Shown here: piece after piece, positions 8,137-16,380 of the stretch
Numbering within the stretch: the first letter of the stretch is position 1
Layout: every line of letters begins with the position of its first letter
DNA from: DATFTF01 sp963825175
GTDB lineage: Bacteria > Acidobacteriota > Thermoanaerobaculia > UBA5066 > Gp7-AA6
Reading direction: 5' to 3'
NCBI GenBank assembly: GCA_963825175.1
Contig: CAWGSA010000001.1
Span: 682,001 to 746,000 of the forward strand
DNA: 64,000 nt
Notes under the pieces: generated by a model
Databases searched by the model: none
The model's input: the letters and a program-made list of their open reading frames with translations, nothing else
What the model was told of the DNA's origin: nothing
Translations under genes and position numbers: made by a program

Positions 8137-9096
8137 TCAGTTCCAGCGGAGATTGCGGAGCTGATCGAGGTTCAAGTTGCCGCCCGACAGGACGACCGCC
8201 ACGCGGGAGCCGGCGGGCAATGGCACCATCCCATGCAGCAACGCGGCGACGGGCGCCGCGGCGGCGCCTTCCACCACGAGCTTGCAGCGCTCCATGATCC
8301 AGATCACCGCGTCGAAGATCTCGCGATCCGGAAGGGCCACGATCTCATCCACGAACCTCTGGACGACGGAAAAATTGATCTCCCCGACCCTGCGCACGCG
8401 CAGGCCGTCGATGATGGTCCGGCAGTCGATCGTCGTCAGCTGTCCGGCCTCGATGCTCGTCTTCATCGCGGGACCGTCCGACGACTCGACCCCGATCACG
8501 CGCACTCCCGGATTGTGGCTCTTGAGCGCCATCGAGACCCCGGAGATCAGTCCTCCGCCGCCGATCGGGACGACGACCGCATCGACGTCCGGCCAGTCCA
8601 TCGCGATTTCCAGGCCGAGGGTGCCCTGGCCCGCGATGAGCTCCGCGTCGTCGAAGGGATGGACATACGTGAGCCCCTGCGATTGCACGAGCTCCTTCGC
8701 CTTTTCGTTGGCCTCGTCCCAGATGGTGCCATGCAGCACGACCTCCGCCCCATAACCCTTGGTGGCCGCGATCTTCGCCGGCGTGGCGTTCTCGGCCATG
8801 CACACGACCGCGCGAATGCCATGAATCTTCGCCGCGAGCGCGACGCCCTGCGCGTGGTTGCCGGCCGACGAGCACACGACGCCGCGCTTCTTCTGCTCCT
8901 CCGACATGAGCGCGAACTTGTTCAGAGGTCCGCGTATCTTGTAGGACCCGACGCGCTGGAAGAGCTCGGCCTTCAGACGAACGTCGAGCCCCGTGCGCTC
9001 CGAGAGCTGCCGCGACGTCAGAAGCGGCGTGTGCTTGATGTGCGGAGCGATCCGGGCGCGCGCCTGCTTGAAGTCCTCGAGCGTCAGGGTGAGCAT
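8137..9096 (-). CDS. Threonine ammonia-lyase / serine-threonine dehydratase
   Basis: A PLP-dependent fold-type II enzyme of 319 residues, the short form without a regulatory ACT domain, as in catabolic threonine dehydratase. It should convert L-threonine to 2-oxobutanoate and ammonia, and possibly act on L-serine. Visible motifs are GSYKIRG with the Schiff-base Lys at residue 53, SSAGNHAQG contacting the substrate carboxylate, the phosphate-binding IGGGGLISG, and a C-terminal VVLSGGNL. Serine racemase and 3-hydroxyaspartate dehydratase share these motifs and cannot be excluded. It is first in a two-gene unit with the lipoprotein at 7563-8135. Confidence 0.85.
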   Translation of the reverse strand: MLTLTLEDFKQARARIAPHIKHTPLLTSRQLSERTGLDVRLKAELFQRVGSYKIRGPLNKFALMSEEQKKRGVVCSSAGNHAQGVALAAKIHGIRAVVCMAENATPAKIAATKGYGAEVVLHGTIWDEANEKAKELVQSQGLTYVHPFDDAELIAGQGTLGLEIAMDWPDVDAVVVPIGGGGLISGVSMALKSHNPGVRVIGVESSDGPAMKTSIEAGQLTTIDCRTIIDGLRVRRVGEINFSVVQRFVDEIVALPDREIFDAVIWIMERCKLVVEGAAAAPVAALLHGMVPLPAGSRVAVVLSGGNLNLDQLRNLRWN

Positions 9097-9158
9097 CGTC
9101 CGAGGCTAGCACGGGGCCGCAGACGGGCCGCTGAAGAACCCCCGGTTAGAACGTCCGG

Positions 9159-9659
9159 CTACATCTTCGCGGGCGCCTTCGCCGCCCCGACGACATTGAG
9201 ATCGAATCTCCCGTTGCTCTCGGCGAAGAACACACAATCGGCAGCCTTGTCGCAGGACGTCGTGTGGCGGTAGCTCCCGCCAGGCTGCATGAAATAAGAC
9301 CCCGGTCCCAGCCTGAATTCGGGCTTTCCCTCGGGGGCTTGGATGTACGTACCCGACACGATCACGACTTTGATGTCGCGAGTGTGCGTGTGGAGGGGAA
9401 CCGCGAATCCCGCCGGAAGCCTGAAGAACGCGCCGTACGCGCCTTTCGTGTGGTCACCCCAAAGATCAGCGATCTTGACCCCGGGAGCACCGGTCGGATC
9501 GAGATCGGTCCATTTGAGGCCGCTGGCCGGCATGACGATGAGCCGGCTCGCCACCGCCTTCGAGGCGCCTCTCGTCTTTCCTTCTCCGGATCCCTCCGCG
9601 CACACCGCCGCCGCCAGAGCGAACGACATCGCCAGCGCCATGACGTTTCTTGTCATCAC
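9159..9659 (-). CDS. Secreted DUF4437-type cupin (paralog B)
   Basis: A 166-residue exported cupin, a paralog of the protein at 6343-6837. The signal peptide ends near AAAVCAEG. Motifs are preserved in order: WTDLDPTGAPGVKIADLWGD, PLHTHTRD with the metal-ligand histidines, QAPEGKPEFRLGPGSYFMQP, and CDKAADCVFF. Two copies of one secreted cupin within 3 kb, separated by unrelated genes, suggest tandem duplication followed by insertion. Substrate unknown. Confidence 0.75.
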   Translation of the reverse strand: MMTRNVMALAMSFALAAAVCAEGSGEGKTRGASKAVASRLIVMPASGLKWTDLDPTGAPGVKIADLWGDHTKGAYGAFFRLPAGFAVPLHTHTRDIKVVIVSGTYIQAPEGKPEFRLGPGSYFMQPGGSYRHTTSCDKAADCVFFAESNGRFDLNVVGAAKAPAKM

Positions 9660-9905
9660 CGGGCCCTCCTCATCGATAGAGTTCCGATCCGCAGAAGAGT
9701 GTTTGAAAGGCTCTCTCTATCTCACGACCGCTTCGGCGATTCCCGGAACCGCGCACCCGAGGACAGGAATCGAAAAGAAGATAGACTGCGCCCACTCTGG
9801 CCAGAGCCCGACAGCCGCGCCCGCGCCGGAAATTCCTGAGCCGACAAGAGAACCACAGAAATCGGATCCCGGGGGTTACTCACCGGTGAGGGTCAAGGAG
9901 TCTCG

Positions 9906-11252
9906 ATGAACAAGTGTCTGGGTGGATCTCGCCGTGCTCTCGCCGCATCGTTTGCGATGGCGCTGGCCGCAGTGGCCTCCGGCCAGGTCGTCATCGAATT
10001 TCCGATCCCGACCGCCGCCTCGCAGCCCGTCGGGATCACGGCCGGTCCGGACGGCAACCTGTGGTTTGCCGAGCTTTCCGGCAACCGGATCGGTCAGATG
10101 ACGCCGCTCGGGGTCGTCACGGAGTTCACCACCGGCATCAGCCCCGGCGCGAGCCCTCGCCGCATTACGACCGGCCCCGACGGCAACCTGTGGTTCACCG
10201 AAGAAGGCGTCCACCGGATCGGGCAAATCACTCCTGCCGGAGTCGTCACCGAGTTCAGCAACGGCATCACCCCGAACGCTCTACCGGCCGGCATCACGGC
10301 CGGACCCGATGGCAACGTGTGGTTCACGGAAACGACCGACCGGATCGGGCAGATCACTCCCGCCGGCGTCGTTACCGAGTTCCACATCGGCATCACCTCG
10401 GGAGCGAGCCCCGAGGGCATCACGACCGGACCCGACGGCAACCTGTGGTTCACGGAATTCGTCGGCAGCCGGATCGGGCAGATCACTCCCGCCGGCGTCG
10501 TCACCGAGTTCCACATCGGCATCACCCCGGGCGCGCAGCCGGAATCGATCACCGTCGGCTCCGATGGCAATCTGTGGTTCACGGAACCGGCCCTCAACCA
10601 GATCGGGCGGATCACTCCGCTCGGAGTCATCACCGAGTTCGGCGGAATCACCTTCGGCGCGAACATCGGGAGCCTCACCGCCGGCCCCGACGGCGCCCTG
10701 TGGTTCACGGAATTCAATGGCAACAGGATTGGGCGCATGACGACGCTCGGAATCGTCACCGAATTCACAGCGGGCATCGCTCTCGGCGCAAGACCGTTCG
10801 GCATCACGACCGGCCCCGACGGCGCCCTCTGGTTTACGGAAGTCTTCGCCGATCAGATCGGGCGGATCCCGGCCGCGGCGAGCTTCTACACGCTCACGCC
10901 GTGTCGCGTGATCGACACCCGCAACCCCGCCGGCCCCTACGGCGGCCCGGCCATCGCCCATCTCGGCACGCGCAACTTCACGCTCTCCGGCCGCTGCGGC
11001 ATCCCTTCGGGCGCACAGGCCGTTGCCGTCAACACCGCGGTGACACAACCAACCAACGGTCCCGGCTTCCTGACGCTTTATCCGGCGGGAAGCACCCGGC
11101 CCGTCGTCTCGTCGATCAACTACTCGGCGGGTCAGACCCGCGCCAACAACTCGATCGTCCCGCTCAACACCTCCGGAGACATTTCCGTCTACTGCGCTCA
11201 AGGAGGCGGAACGGTTCACCTGATCCTGGACGTCAACGGCTATTTCCAGTAA
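9906..11252 (+). CDS. Secreted Vgb-like beta-propeller protein
   Basis: A 448-residue exported protein with AAGGAGTCTCG before the ATG. A signal peptide (ending AAVASGQ) precedes seven or more repeats of about 40 residues, each carrying GPDGNLWFTE or a close variant plus NRIGQITPAGVVTEF. This is the blade of virginiamycin B lyase/SMP-30-type propellers. From about residue 325 a separate C-terminal domain starts with FYTLTPCRVIDTRNP and ends LILDVNGYF, a module seen on many acidobacterial secreted proteins. True streptogramin lyase activity is unlikely, since the family is mostly of unknown substrate. Confidence 0.8.
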   Translation: MNKCLGGSRRALAASFAMALAAVASGQVVIEFPIPTAASQPVGITAGPDGNLWFAELSGNRIGQMTPLGVVTEFTTGISPGASPRRITTGPDGNLWFTEEGVHRIGQITPAGVVTEFSNGITPNALPAGITAGPDGNVWFTETTDRIGQITPAGVVTEFHIGITSGASPEGITTGPDGNLWFTEFVGSRIGQITPAGVVTEFHIGITPGAQPESITVGSDGNLWFTEPALNQIGRITPLGVITEFGGITFGANIGSLTAGPDGALWFTEFNGNRIGRMTTLGIVTEFTAGIALGARPFGITTGPDGALWFTEVFADQIGRIPAAASFYTLTPCRVIDTRNPAGPYGGPAIAHLGTRNFTLSGRCGIPSGAQAVAVNTAVTQPTNGPGFLTLYPAGSTRPVVSSINYSAGQTRANNSIVPLNTSGDISVYCAQGGGTVHLILDVNGYFQ

Positions 11253-11440
11253 GCCTCGAGTCAGGCTTCCGGGGTTCGTGCGGCGGCCTGGAGAGACCGG
11301 TCTCCGAGCCCCCCATCCCGATTGCGTCCAGTCGCGGACCTGAGCTCCATCGAACTGCTCTCCCTGGCTGATCGTGCGGGCGGGGTCGGGCCGGCTTCGC
11401 CATCCAGGGAACTCCGCGATCGCCTGGGCCGAGTGGTTGC

Positions 11441-11593
11441 TCAGTCCGGCACGACAACCTTCCCCGGGTGCTGGGTGCCCTCTCTTCCGCCCCGGACGTC
11501 CTTCGCGGTCTTCGGGTTCACAGCCCGAGTGCGCAGTTCCCTGACCTTCTTTCCGGACTTGTTTCCGGACCTGGTGCCTCTTTTCACAGCCAT
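11441..11593 (-). CDS. Short orphan GG-leader peptide
   Basis: A 50-residue basic peptide with an AAAGGGG before ATG at 11593. Residues 1-36 are a leader ending VRELRTRAVNPKTAKDVRGG, clearly related to the other GG-leader peptides here. The tail is REGTQHPGKVVVPD, with one Thr, no Ser and no Cys, and no Hcp similarity that I can see. Function unknown. The case for a real gene is the shared leader and clean stop, not length. Confidence 0.5.
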   Translation of the reverse strand: MAVKRGTRSGNKSGKKVRELRTRAVNPKTAKDVRGGREGTQHPGKVVVPD

Positions 11594-11740
11594 AACGGAT
11601 CCCCTTTCGGACCGTCGACCGGCCTCCGTTCTTCTCTTTCTCTCGGACCTAATGTACCGGAAGATGCCCGCCGGGCCTCCACAAACCCGGATGCCTCGCG
11701 CCCGTCCATGATTTCGGACATCGGCTGACTCCTGGGGTCG

Positions 11741-11959
11741 GTGCTCGCGAAACTCGGTCTCCCGCGAGGCCATGTCCTCCGCCGACAGGGGCCCTCGGAT
11801 ACGCTTCCGGACGTTCTGTGGCAGATGGAATTCCCGGACGACGCGGCGCGGCTGCGCAACCTCAAGATCAGGATCGAGTCGCGGGAATTCTCGGCGGTCC
11901 GGGATCACATGAAGGTTCTGATCAGCCGCGGTGAGTTGAGCCTCTGGCAGAAGGAATGA
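11741..11959 (+). CDS. Small possible protein or remnant
   Basis: A 72-codon frame from GTG. The central part (LWQMEFPDDAARLRNLKI, REFSAVRDHMKVLISRGEL) reads like real coding sequence of a small ferredoxin-like fold. There is no clear ribosome binding site, and the first 20 residues look non-native. It may be the C-terminal remnant of a longer gene. Product unknown. Confidence 0.3.
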   Translation: MLAKLGLPRGHVLRRQGPSDTLPDVLWQMEFPDDAARLRNLKIRIESREFSAVRDHMKVLISRGELSLWQKE

Positions 11960-12141
11960 CGGGCAACAATATTCAGATTGTGAGATGATCCGGCGGCTCG
12001 CAGGGTAGACCGGGGAGCGGGTCGGAGGCCTCCTCGAGAGACGCCGCAATCGGGTCGTCCATCCGCGGGGCTGATCCGGCTGTGCGCCAGGTCGCTCGGC
12101 GGAAAGAGCGAGACGGCGTAGAATCCGAGCTGGCGCAGAGG

Positions 12142-12987
12142 ATGAGAGCTCAGGTGGATTCCAGACCGTCTCGCTTCGTCGTTCGAGTTGGGGTCGTCCT
12201 GTTCTCCTTCCTCATCTCGATATCGGCGAACGCGCAGTCCCCCGGGGCGGAGCTCTCCGGAACCGTCACGGATCCATCCGGCAAGCCCGTTCCCGGCGCC
12301 CGAATCCTGGTCAAGAACGTGCCCACCGGACAAACGACGGAGACCCAGACGGGCCCCACGGGGTCGTACGACGCTCTGAACCTGACGCCGGGAGAGTACG
12401 AAGTCTCCGTGGCAGCACCGGGCTTCAGCACCACGACGACCCGAGTGACAGTCGCCGCAACCGGCCGCCAGACGATGGACTTGACGCTGCGGGCCCTGCT
12501 CTCGCTGGAGGACCTCGGGTTTCCGGTCGCCCAGGCAAAGGGAAGTGCCCAGGACCAGGCGCTTCTGGACAAGCGATCGCACATGCTCAAGCTGCACCAG
12601 CGCTACGGGCTGATCGCCGCGATCCCGATGGCCGCCACTGTCCTCACCGGCTCCTTCGCCGGCGGCAGGAACACCAGCTCATCCGGCCGAAACATCCACG
12701 CAGCCCTGGGCCTGACGACGGCCGGGCTCTATTCCATCAGCGCCTACTACGCGATCGCCGCTCCCAGGATTCCGGGCAGCCGGACCACCGGAAACACCCG
12801 CTGGCACAAGACACTGGCCTGGGTTCATGGAGCAGGGATGATCGTGACTCCCATTCTGGGCGACCTGGCTTATCAACAGAGGAAGCGAGGCGAGAAGGTC
12901 CACGGCGTCGCCAGCGCCCACGGGGCCGTGGGGATCGTGACCGTCGTCTCCTATGCGGCCGCCATCCTGACCGAGACGCTGAAGTAG
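12142..12987 (+). CDS. Carboxypeptidase-regulatory domain plus His-bearing four-helix membrane protein
   Basis: About 281 residues. I place the start at 12142 because it gives a compact signal peptide (VVLFSFLISISANAQS). The frame extends to a GTG at 12082. Residues about 37-115 form a carboxypeptidase-regulatory-like (CarboxypepD_reg) beta-sandwich: LSGTVTDPSGKPVPGARILV, GSYDALNLTPGEYEVSV. The rest has four hydrophobic segments, each with His near an end (KLHQRYG, NIHAALG, RWHKTLAWVH, KVHGVASAHG), as in b561-type haem proteins. It stops four bases before the YceI gene. This recalls the E. coli yceJ-yceI pairing of a cytochrome b561 with YceI. Haem binding is an inference. Confidence 0.6.
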   Translation: MRAQVDSRPSRFVVRVGVVLFSFLISISANAQSPGAELSGTVTDPSGKPVPGARILVKNVPTGQTTETQTGPTGSYDALNLTPGEYEVSVAAPGFSTTTTRVTVAATGRQTMDLTLRALLSLEDLGFPVAQAKGSAQDQALLDKRSHMLKLHQRYGLIAAIPMAATVLTGSFAGGRNTSSSGRNIHAALGLTTAGLYSISAYYAIAAPRIPGSRTTGNTRWHKTLAWVHGAGMIVTPILGDLAYQQRKRGEKVHGVASAHGAVGIVTVVSYAAAILTETLK

Positions 12988-12991
12988 TCCG

Positions 12992-13531
12992 ATGATTGGC
13001 AGACTCTTACTGGCTGCCGCTCTCGCGCTTTCCACGCTCGCCGGGGGCGACAGCCAGTGGGTCCTCGAGCGCTCGACGCTCACGTACCACGTGTCGCACC
13101 CGCTCCACGAAAGCGAGGGCATCAGCCACGCCGCCCGGGGCAAGGGCCTTTGCCACGAAGGGCTGTGCGACTTCCTGATCGCGGCCCCCGTCAAGTCCTT
13201 CGATTCGGGGGACAGCAACCGCGACCTGCACATGCTCCAGGTCACGCGCGGCGGGGAGTTTCCGGTCATCACGGTGCGCACCCGCCTGCCCGAGACCGCC
13301 TCCGGCAGCGCGACGATCCATGCCGACCTGGAGGTCGAGTTTGCCGGTCAGACGGTCCCGTTCAAGCAGATTCCCTTCGAGCAATCCACGAAGGACGGCG
13401 CGACGCGGATCGTGGGCACCATCCCCGCGACGCTGGCCGCGTTCAAGATCGAGCCGCCGTCGCTCCTGGCCATCCCCGTCAAGAACGAGATCCCTGTCCG
13501 CGTGGAAATGATCTGGCGAAAGCAGAACTGA
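12992..13531 (+). CDS. YceI-family periplasmic protein
   Basis: A 179-residue exported protein with a short signal (LLLAAALALSTLAGG). It has the YceI lipocalin-like pattern: WVLERSTLTYHVSHPL at the front, the PVKSFDSGDSNRDLHMLQ block (usual form VxSFDTGNxxRDxHL), and EFPVITVRT. YceI proteins bind isoprenoid or quinone-like lipids, and the ligand here is unknown. It follows the His-rich membrane protein by four bases, so they are almost certainly co-expressed. Confidence 0.75.
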   Translation: MIGRLLLAAALALSTLAGGDSQWVLERSTLTYHVSHPLHESEGISHAARGKGLCHEGLCDFLIAAPVKSFDSGDSNRDLHMLQVTRGGEFPVITVRTRLPETASGSATIHADLEVEFAGQTVPFKQIPFEQSTKDGATRIVGTIPATLAAFKIEPPSLLAIPVKNEIPVRVEMIWRKQN

Positions 13532-13588
13532 CGGGCAGGGCGGAGCCACGGGGCTCCTCGCCGGCGGACCGGCGAACCGCCTCTCCGG

Positions 13589-13744
13589 CTACTTCTTGTC
13601 GGGGCCGCCGATGTACTTGGAAGGCCACGCGCGATGGGACGCCGCGCCCCGGACCTGCTTCGCGGTCTTCGCGTCGAGCGCCTTGACCCGAAGGGTTCGG
13701 GCCGCAGTGCCCGCTTTGACTTTCTTCACTCGCAGTTTCGGCAA
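13589..13744 (-). CDS. Short GG-like leader peptide (Gly-Ala variant)
   Basis: A 51-residue basic peptide starting with TTG at 13744, chosen because AGAGGAGGACGGC lies directly upstream. The leader ARTLRVKALDAKTAKQVRGA matches the GG-leader family but ends Gly-Ala instead of Gly-Gly. The tail SHRAWPSKYIGGPDKK shows no Hcp similarity. It begins 23 bases after the stop of the SGNH hydrolase, so it may be translated from the same transcript. Confidence 0.5.
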   Translation of the reverse strand: MPKLRVKKVKAGTAARTLRVKALDAKTAKQVRGAASHRAWPSKYIGGPDKK

Positions 13745-13767
13745 GCCGTCCTCCTCTTCAAGACTGA

Positions 13768-15103
13768 TCAGCGGGCACCGAGAATCTCCAACGGAAACGC
13801 GTTAGCGGCCACGGCATAGCCGGCGTCGTTGGCGTGCAGGTGGTCGCCGCTGTCGTAGGCCGGAAAGCCGGGACGGGTGATCTGGGTCGCGCAGGACGCC
13901 GTCCAGGTCGATCACGCCGTCGAAGTCGCGGCTGGTGCGCATCCAGGCGTTGACCTGCTGCCGGACCGCTTCTTTGGCTGCGGTGTAGTAGCCCGGCGCC
14001 GCGGTCGTGTTTTCGAAGGGGGTGATCGTCGTGCCGACCACGCGGATTCCGCGCTGGGGGGCGCCCGCGACGAGATTGCGAAAACCCGCGATCAGGTGTC
14101 GGCGGCCGTGACGGATTCGGCCGCGGAGGAAAACGCCCCCGGAAATCCCAGGTCGTTCACTCCGAGGTGCACGACCAGGGCCGCGACTCAGGGCTGATCG
14201 AGGACGTCTCGCCCGAGGCGCTTGAGGCCGGACTCGCCCAGAGCGTCGCCGAACTGGGTTGGCGGTTCCCGGGGGCTGTCGCGCAGCAGCCGATTGCCGA
14301 TGATCCCTTCGTTCAGAACCCCGAACCGTCGTCCCTTGGAGTCCTCCTGGAGCCGCCACGCCAGAAGGTCGGGCAGGCGGTGATTCGTGTCCGGCGTCGA
14401 GCCGTCCCCATCGATCCAGGAATCTCCGAAAGCGACGTCCACCGCGGCGCCGCCGGGCGCCTCGACCTCAACGCCGGTCAAGAACGGCCAGGAGCTGATC
14501 TTCCTGGCCGCCGGGAGGGTCGCCCAAGCGGTGGAGTCTCCGGCCTCCGCCGCGACGAAGCTGTGTTGCTGCGCGAGCAGATGGCTCGTGGCCTCAGCGG
14601 TCTCCTCCGGATGAAGGTAGAGGCCTGATCGCGAGATCGGACAGGGCGGGAGCCGCCACCTGCACGGCGTCGCTGACGGCCGTGGCGCCCCGGCGGACCG
14701 TCACCGACGGTTGCCCGGAGAACGTCAGATTCCGGTCGGACGCCGGATCGATAGCGGAATCGGCGGTCCGCCGCGCGACGTGCGCAGCCCCGATCCTCAG
14801 GGGCCGGTCTCCGTAGGTGTTCGACAACCGGACCCGGAGCCGCTCGCCGCCGAGACTGGTTCGGACAATCAGCCGGAGGGTCTGGTCGTGGAACGTCTTG
14901 AGGCTCCCGGGCAGGAACGGCTGCGGCGCGGCCGCCCAGGTCCCGACCCAGTGGACGCCGGCGCTCCTTGCTTCGAGGCCGGCGCCGACCGTCCGCCCGA
15001 AGAGGGCCAGGAGAAGAAGCGCCGTGGCGGTCGGCAGAGCTCGAGCGCTCGCCTTCGCCCGCGAACCGGGCGGCGAGGCACGGTCTCCTGACCGCAGAGT
15101 CAC
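13768..15103 (-). pseudogene. SGNH/GDSL hydrolase, broken by several frameshifts
   Basis: A secreted SGNH-family esterase split over at least four frames. From the N-terminus: signal peptide (ATALLLLALFGRTVGA), the hallmark VGTWAAAPQPF, and a jelly-roll-like region with LRVRLSNTYGDRPL. After a shift comes block I AFGDSWIDGDGS with the nucleophile Ser, then after another shift LVVHLGVNDLGFPG (block III). Last, in a further frame, YDSGDHLHANDAGY holds the catalytic Asp-His pair. All catalytic blocks survive, so the breaks may be sequence errors. The family acts on acetylated polysaccharides or similar esters. The exact substrate is unknown. Confidence 0.75.
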
Positions 15104-15122
15104 GCTCGAGGTGCGAAGCGCA

Positions 15123-15320
15123 CTACTCGGTCGGCGTGTCGTCGCCGTGGGAGCCGCCGAGCTGATGGCTCGTGACGTAGACCTGCTGCATCTTGATCTT
15201 CAGGTTGGGTGCTCCGCCCCCCCCTTTGATGCCGCGCGCGGCGCCGGCCGACAGGGATTTCGCGGGGAGGCTGCGTTTTGCCCGGGTTGCCTTCGTTCTT
15301 GGGGTGCTCTTGCGGCTCAT
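15123..15320 (-). CDS. GG-leader peptide carrying an Hcp C-terminal segment
   Basis: A 65-residue peptide with AAGGAGGG seven bases before the ATG. The leader (KRSLPAKSLSAGAARGIKGG) is followed by a Gly-rich joint, then NLKIKMQQVYVTSHQ and LGGSHGDDTPTE. This aligns with the Hcp C-terminal strand and Gly-rich turn (in Pseudomonas Hcp1, YLIITLKEVLVSSVSTGGSG then GEDRLTE, recalled). It is downstream of, and on the same strand as, the middle-segment peptide at 15411-15590, with 90 bases between them. The pair therefore follows native Hcp order. It stops before the final Hcp strand. Confidence 0.7.
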   Translation of the reverse strand: MSRKSTPRTKATRAKRSLPAKSLSAGAARGIKGGGGAPNLKIKMQQVYVTSHQLGGSHGDDTPTE

Positions 15321-15410
15321 GGCGCGTCCCTCCTTTGTGTTTGCTAACTGCTGACGATGAGGTCTTTCATCGAGATCAACGATCTGGTTTCGAGGACCGG
15401 TTCACTCCGA

Positions 15411-15590
15411 TCAGAACTCGATGACGACTTCCGGGATATGAGTTCCCTTGCAGGCCGCTTGGCGCAGCTTCGGTGAAGCCGTATCCACGCCTCCCTTGAC
15501 TGCCGCGGCCCGCTTGGCTCCGACGGCCTCAACGGACATCGTTCGAAGAGTCCTCTTCCGAGTTTGCGGTCTGGACTTTTCTCGCGCCAT
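15411..15590 (-). CDS. GG-leader peptide carrying an Hcp middle segment
   Basis: A 59-residue peptide. AAGGGAG precedes the ATG at 15590, which is preferred to the in-frame ATG at 15611. The leader KRTLRTMSVEAVGAKRAAAV, then KGG, is followed by VDTASPKLRQAACKGTH and IPEVVIEF. The tail is about 70% identical to the other middle piece (4280-4462) and matches the Hcp core segment D-K-x-S-P-x-L-x-x-A-C-x-x-G-x-H. First gene of a probable two-gene unit with the C-terminal piece at 15123-15320. Function unknown. Confidence 0.7.
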   Translation of the reverse strand: MAREKSRPQTRKRTLRTMSVEAVGAKRAAAVKGGVDTASPKLRQAACKGTHIPEVVIEF

Positions 15591-15853
15591 CGGTATCTCC
15601 CTTCTGTTCAAACGCGCGGTTCAACGCCTCGTTTCACGGCCGGATCAGGAACACGATCGATGCCAAGGTGGCGTCGGACGCGCAACTCGCGCTCGGCCAA
15701 GATCTTCGGCGCGATTCCACGATTTCACGAGGTCTCCGAAGGGCCGAAAATGAACTCGCCTCTGACCCAGGGCGGAACCCCGCGCTTCGTTTTGAGACCT
15801 TCCGCTCGGCCCTCCTCCCGGACCTGCGGCTGGATTACGATCGCGTCGTGACC

Positions 15854-16207
15854 ATGAAGAAGCCGGGCCGGCCTCCCGCGAAGTCCGCGACTCCGAAGCG
15901 GGAGCCTGCCAGGGGGGCGCCGAAGTCTTCCTTCGAGCTCGCGATGGAGCGCTTGCGCGCCGCCGATCGGGCCTCCGGAGCCGCCGAGGCTCCGCTGACT
16001 TCCGCTCAGAAGAAGGACATCGCGCAGGCCCGACAGATCGCGGCTTCGCGCCTGGCCGAGCGCGAAATCCTGTTCCTGGACGCGATGGGGAAAACGGCCG
16101 ATCCCGCCGAGCGCGAGAAGGCCGAGCGCGAGTATCAGATCGACCGCCAGCGATTCCAACGCGATCTCGAGAGCGCGATCGCGGCGATTCGCGGTCGAGA
16201 CGGCTGA
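15854..16207 (+). CDS. Small charged helical protein
   Basis: A 117-residue protein starting at ATG 15854 (GTG at 15848 is an alternative). A basic, Pro-rich N-terminus (MKKPGRPPAKSATPKREPA) leads into an uninterrupted charged helix likely to be a coiled coil (AEREKAEREYQIDRQRFQRD). No family recognised and no signal peptide. The composition suggests a small structural or nucleic-acid-associated protein, but that is speculation. Confidence 0.45.
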   Translation: MKKPGRPPAKSATPKREPARGAPKSSFELAMERLRAADRASGAAEAPLTSAQKKDIAQARQIAASRLAEREILFLDAMGKTADPAEREKAEREYQIDRQRFQRDLESAIAAIRGRDG

Positions 16208-16380
16208 CCGGCACCGGAAACGGGACCTGCTCGCGCCGGTCCTCCGGCCGAGAGACCAGGCGCTCCCCGCAGTCGAGAGTGAGATAAACGGGGAGGTCGC
16301 CCCACCTAATTGTCGACGGCGGCAGCCACGGCGATTGGCGGCGGCCGGTCTCATTTTGCGGCGTAGCAGGAGACCCGTGT

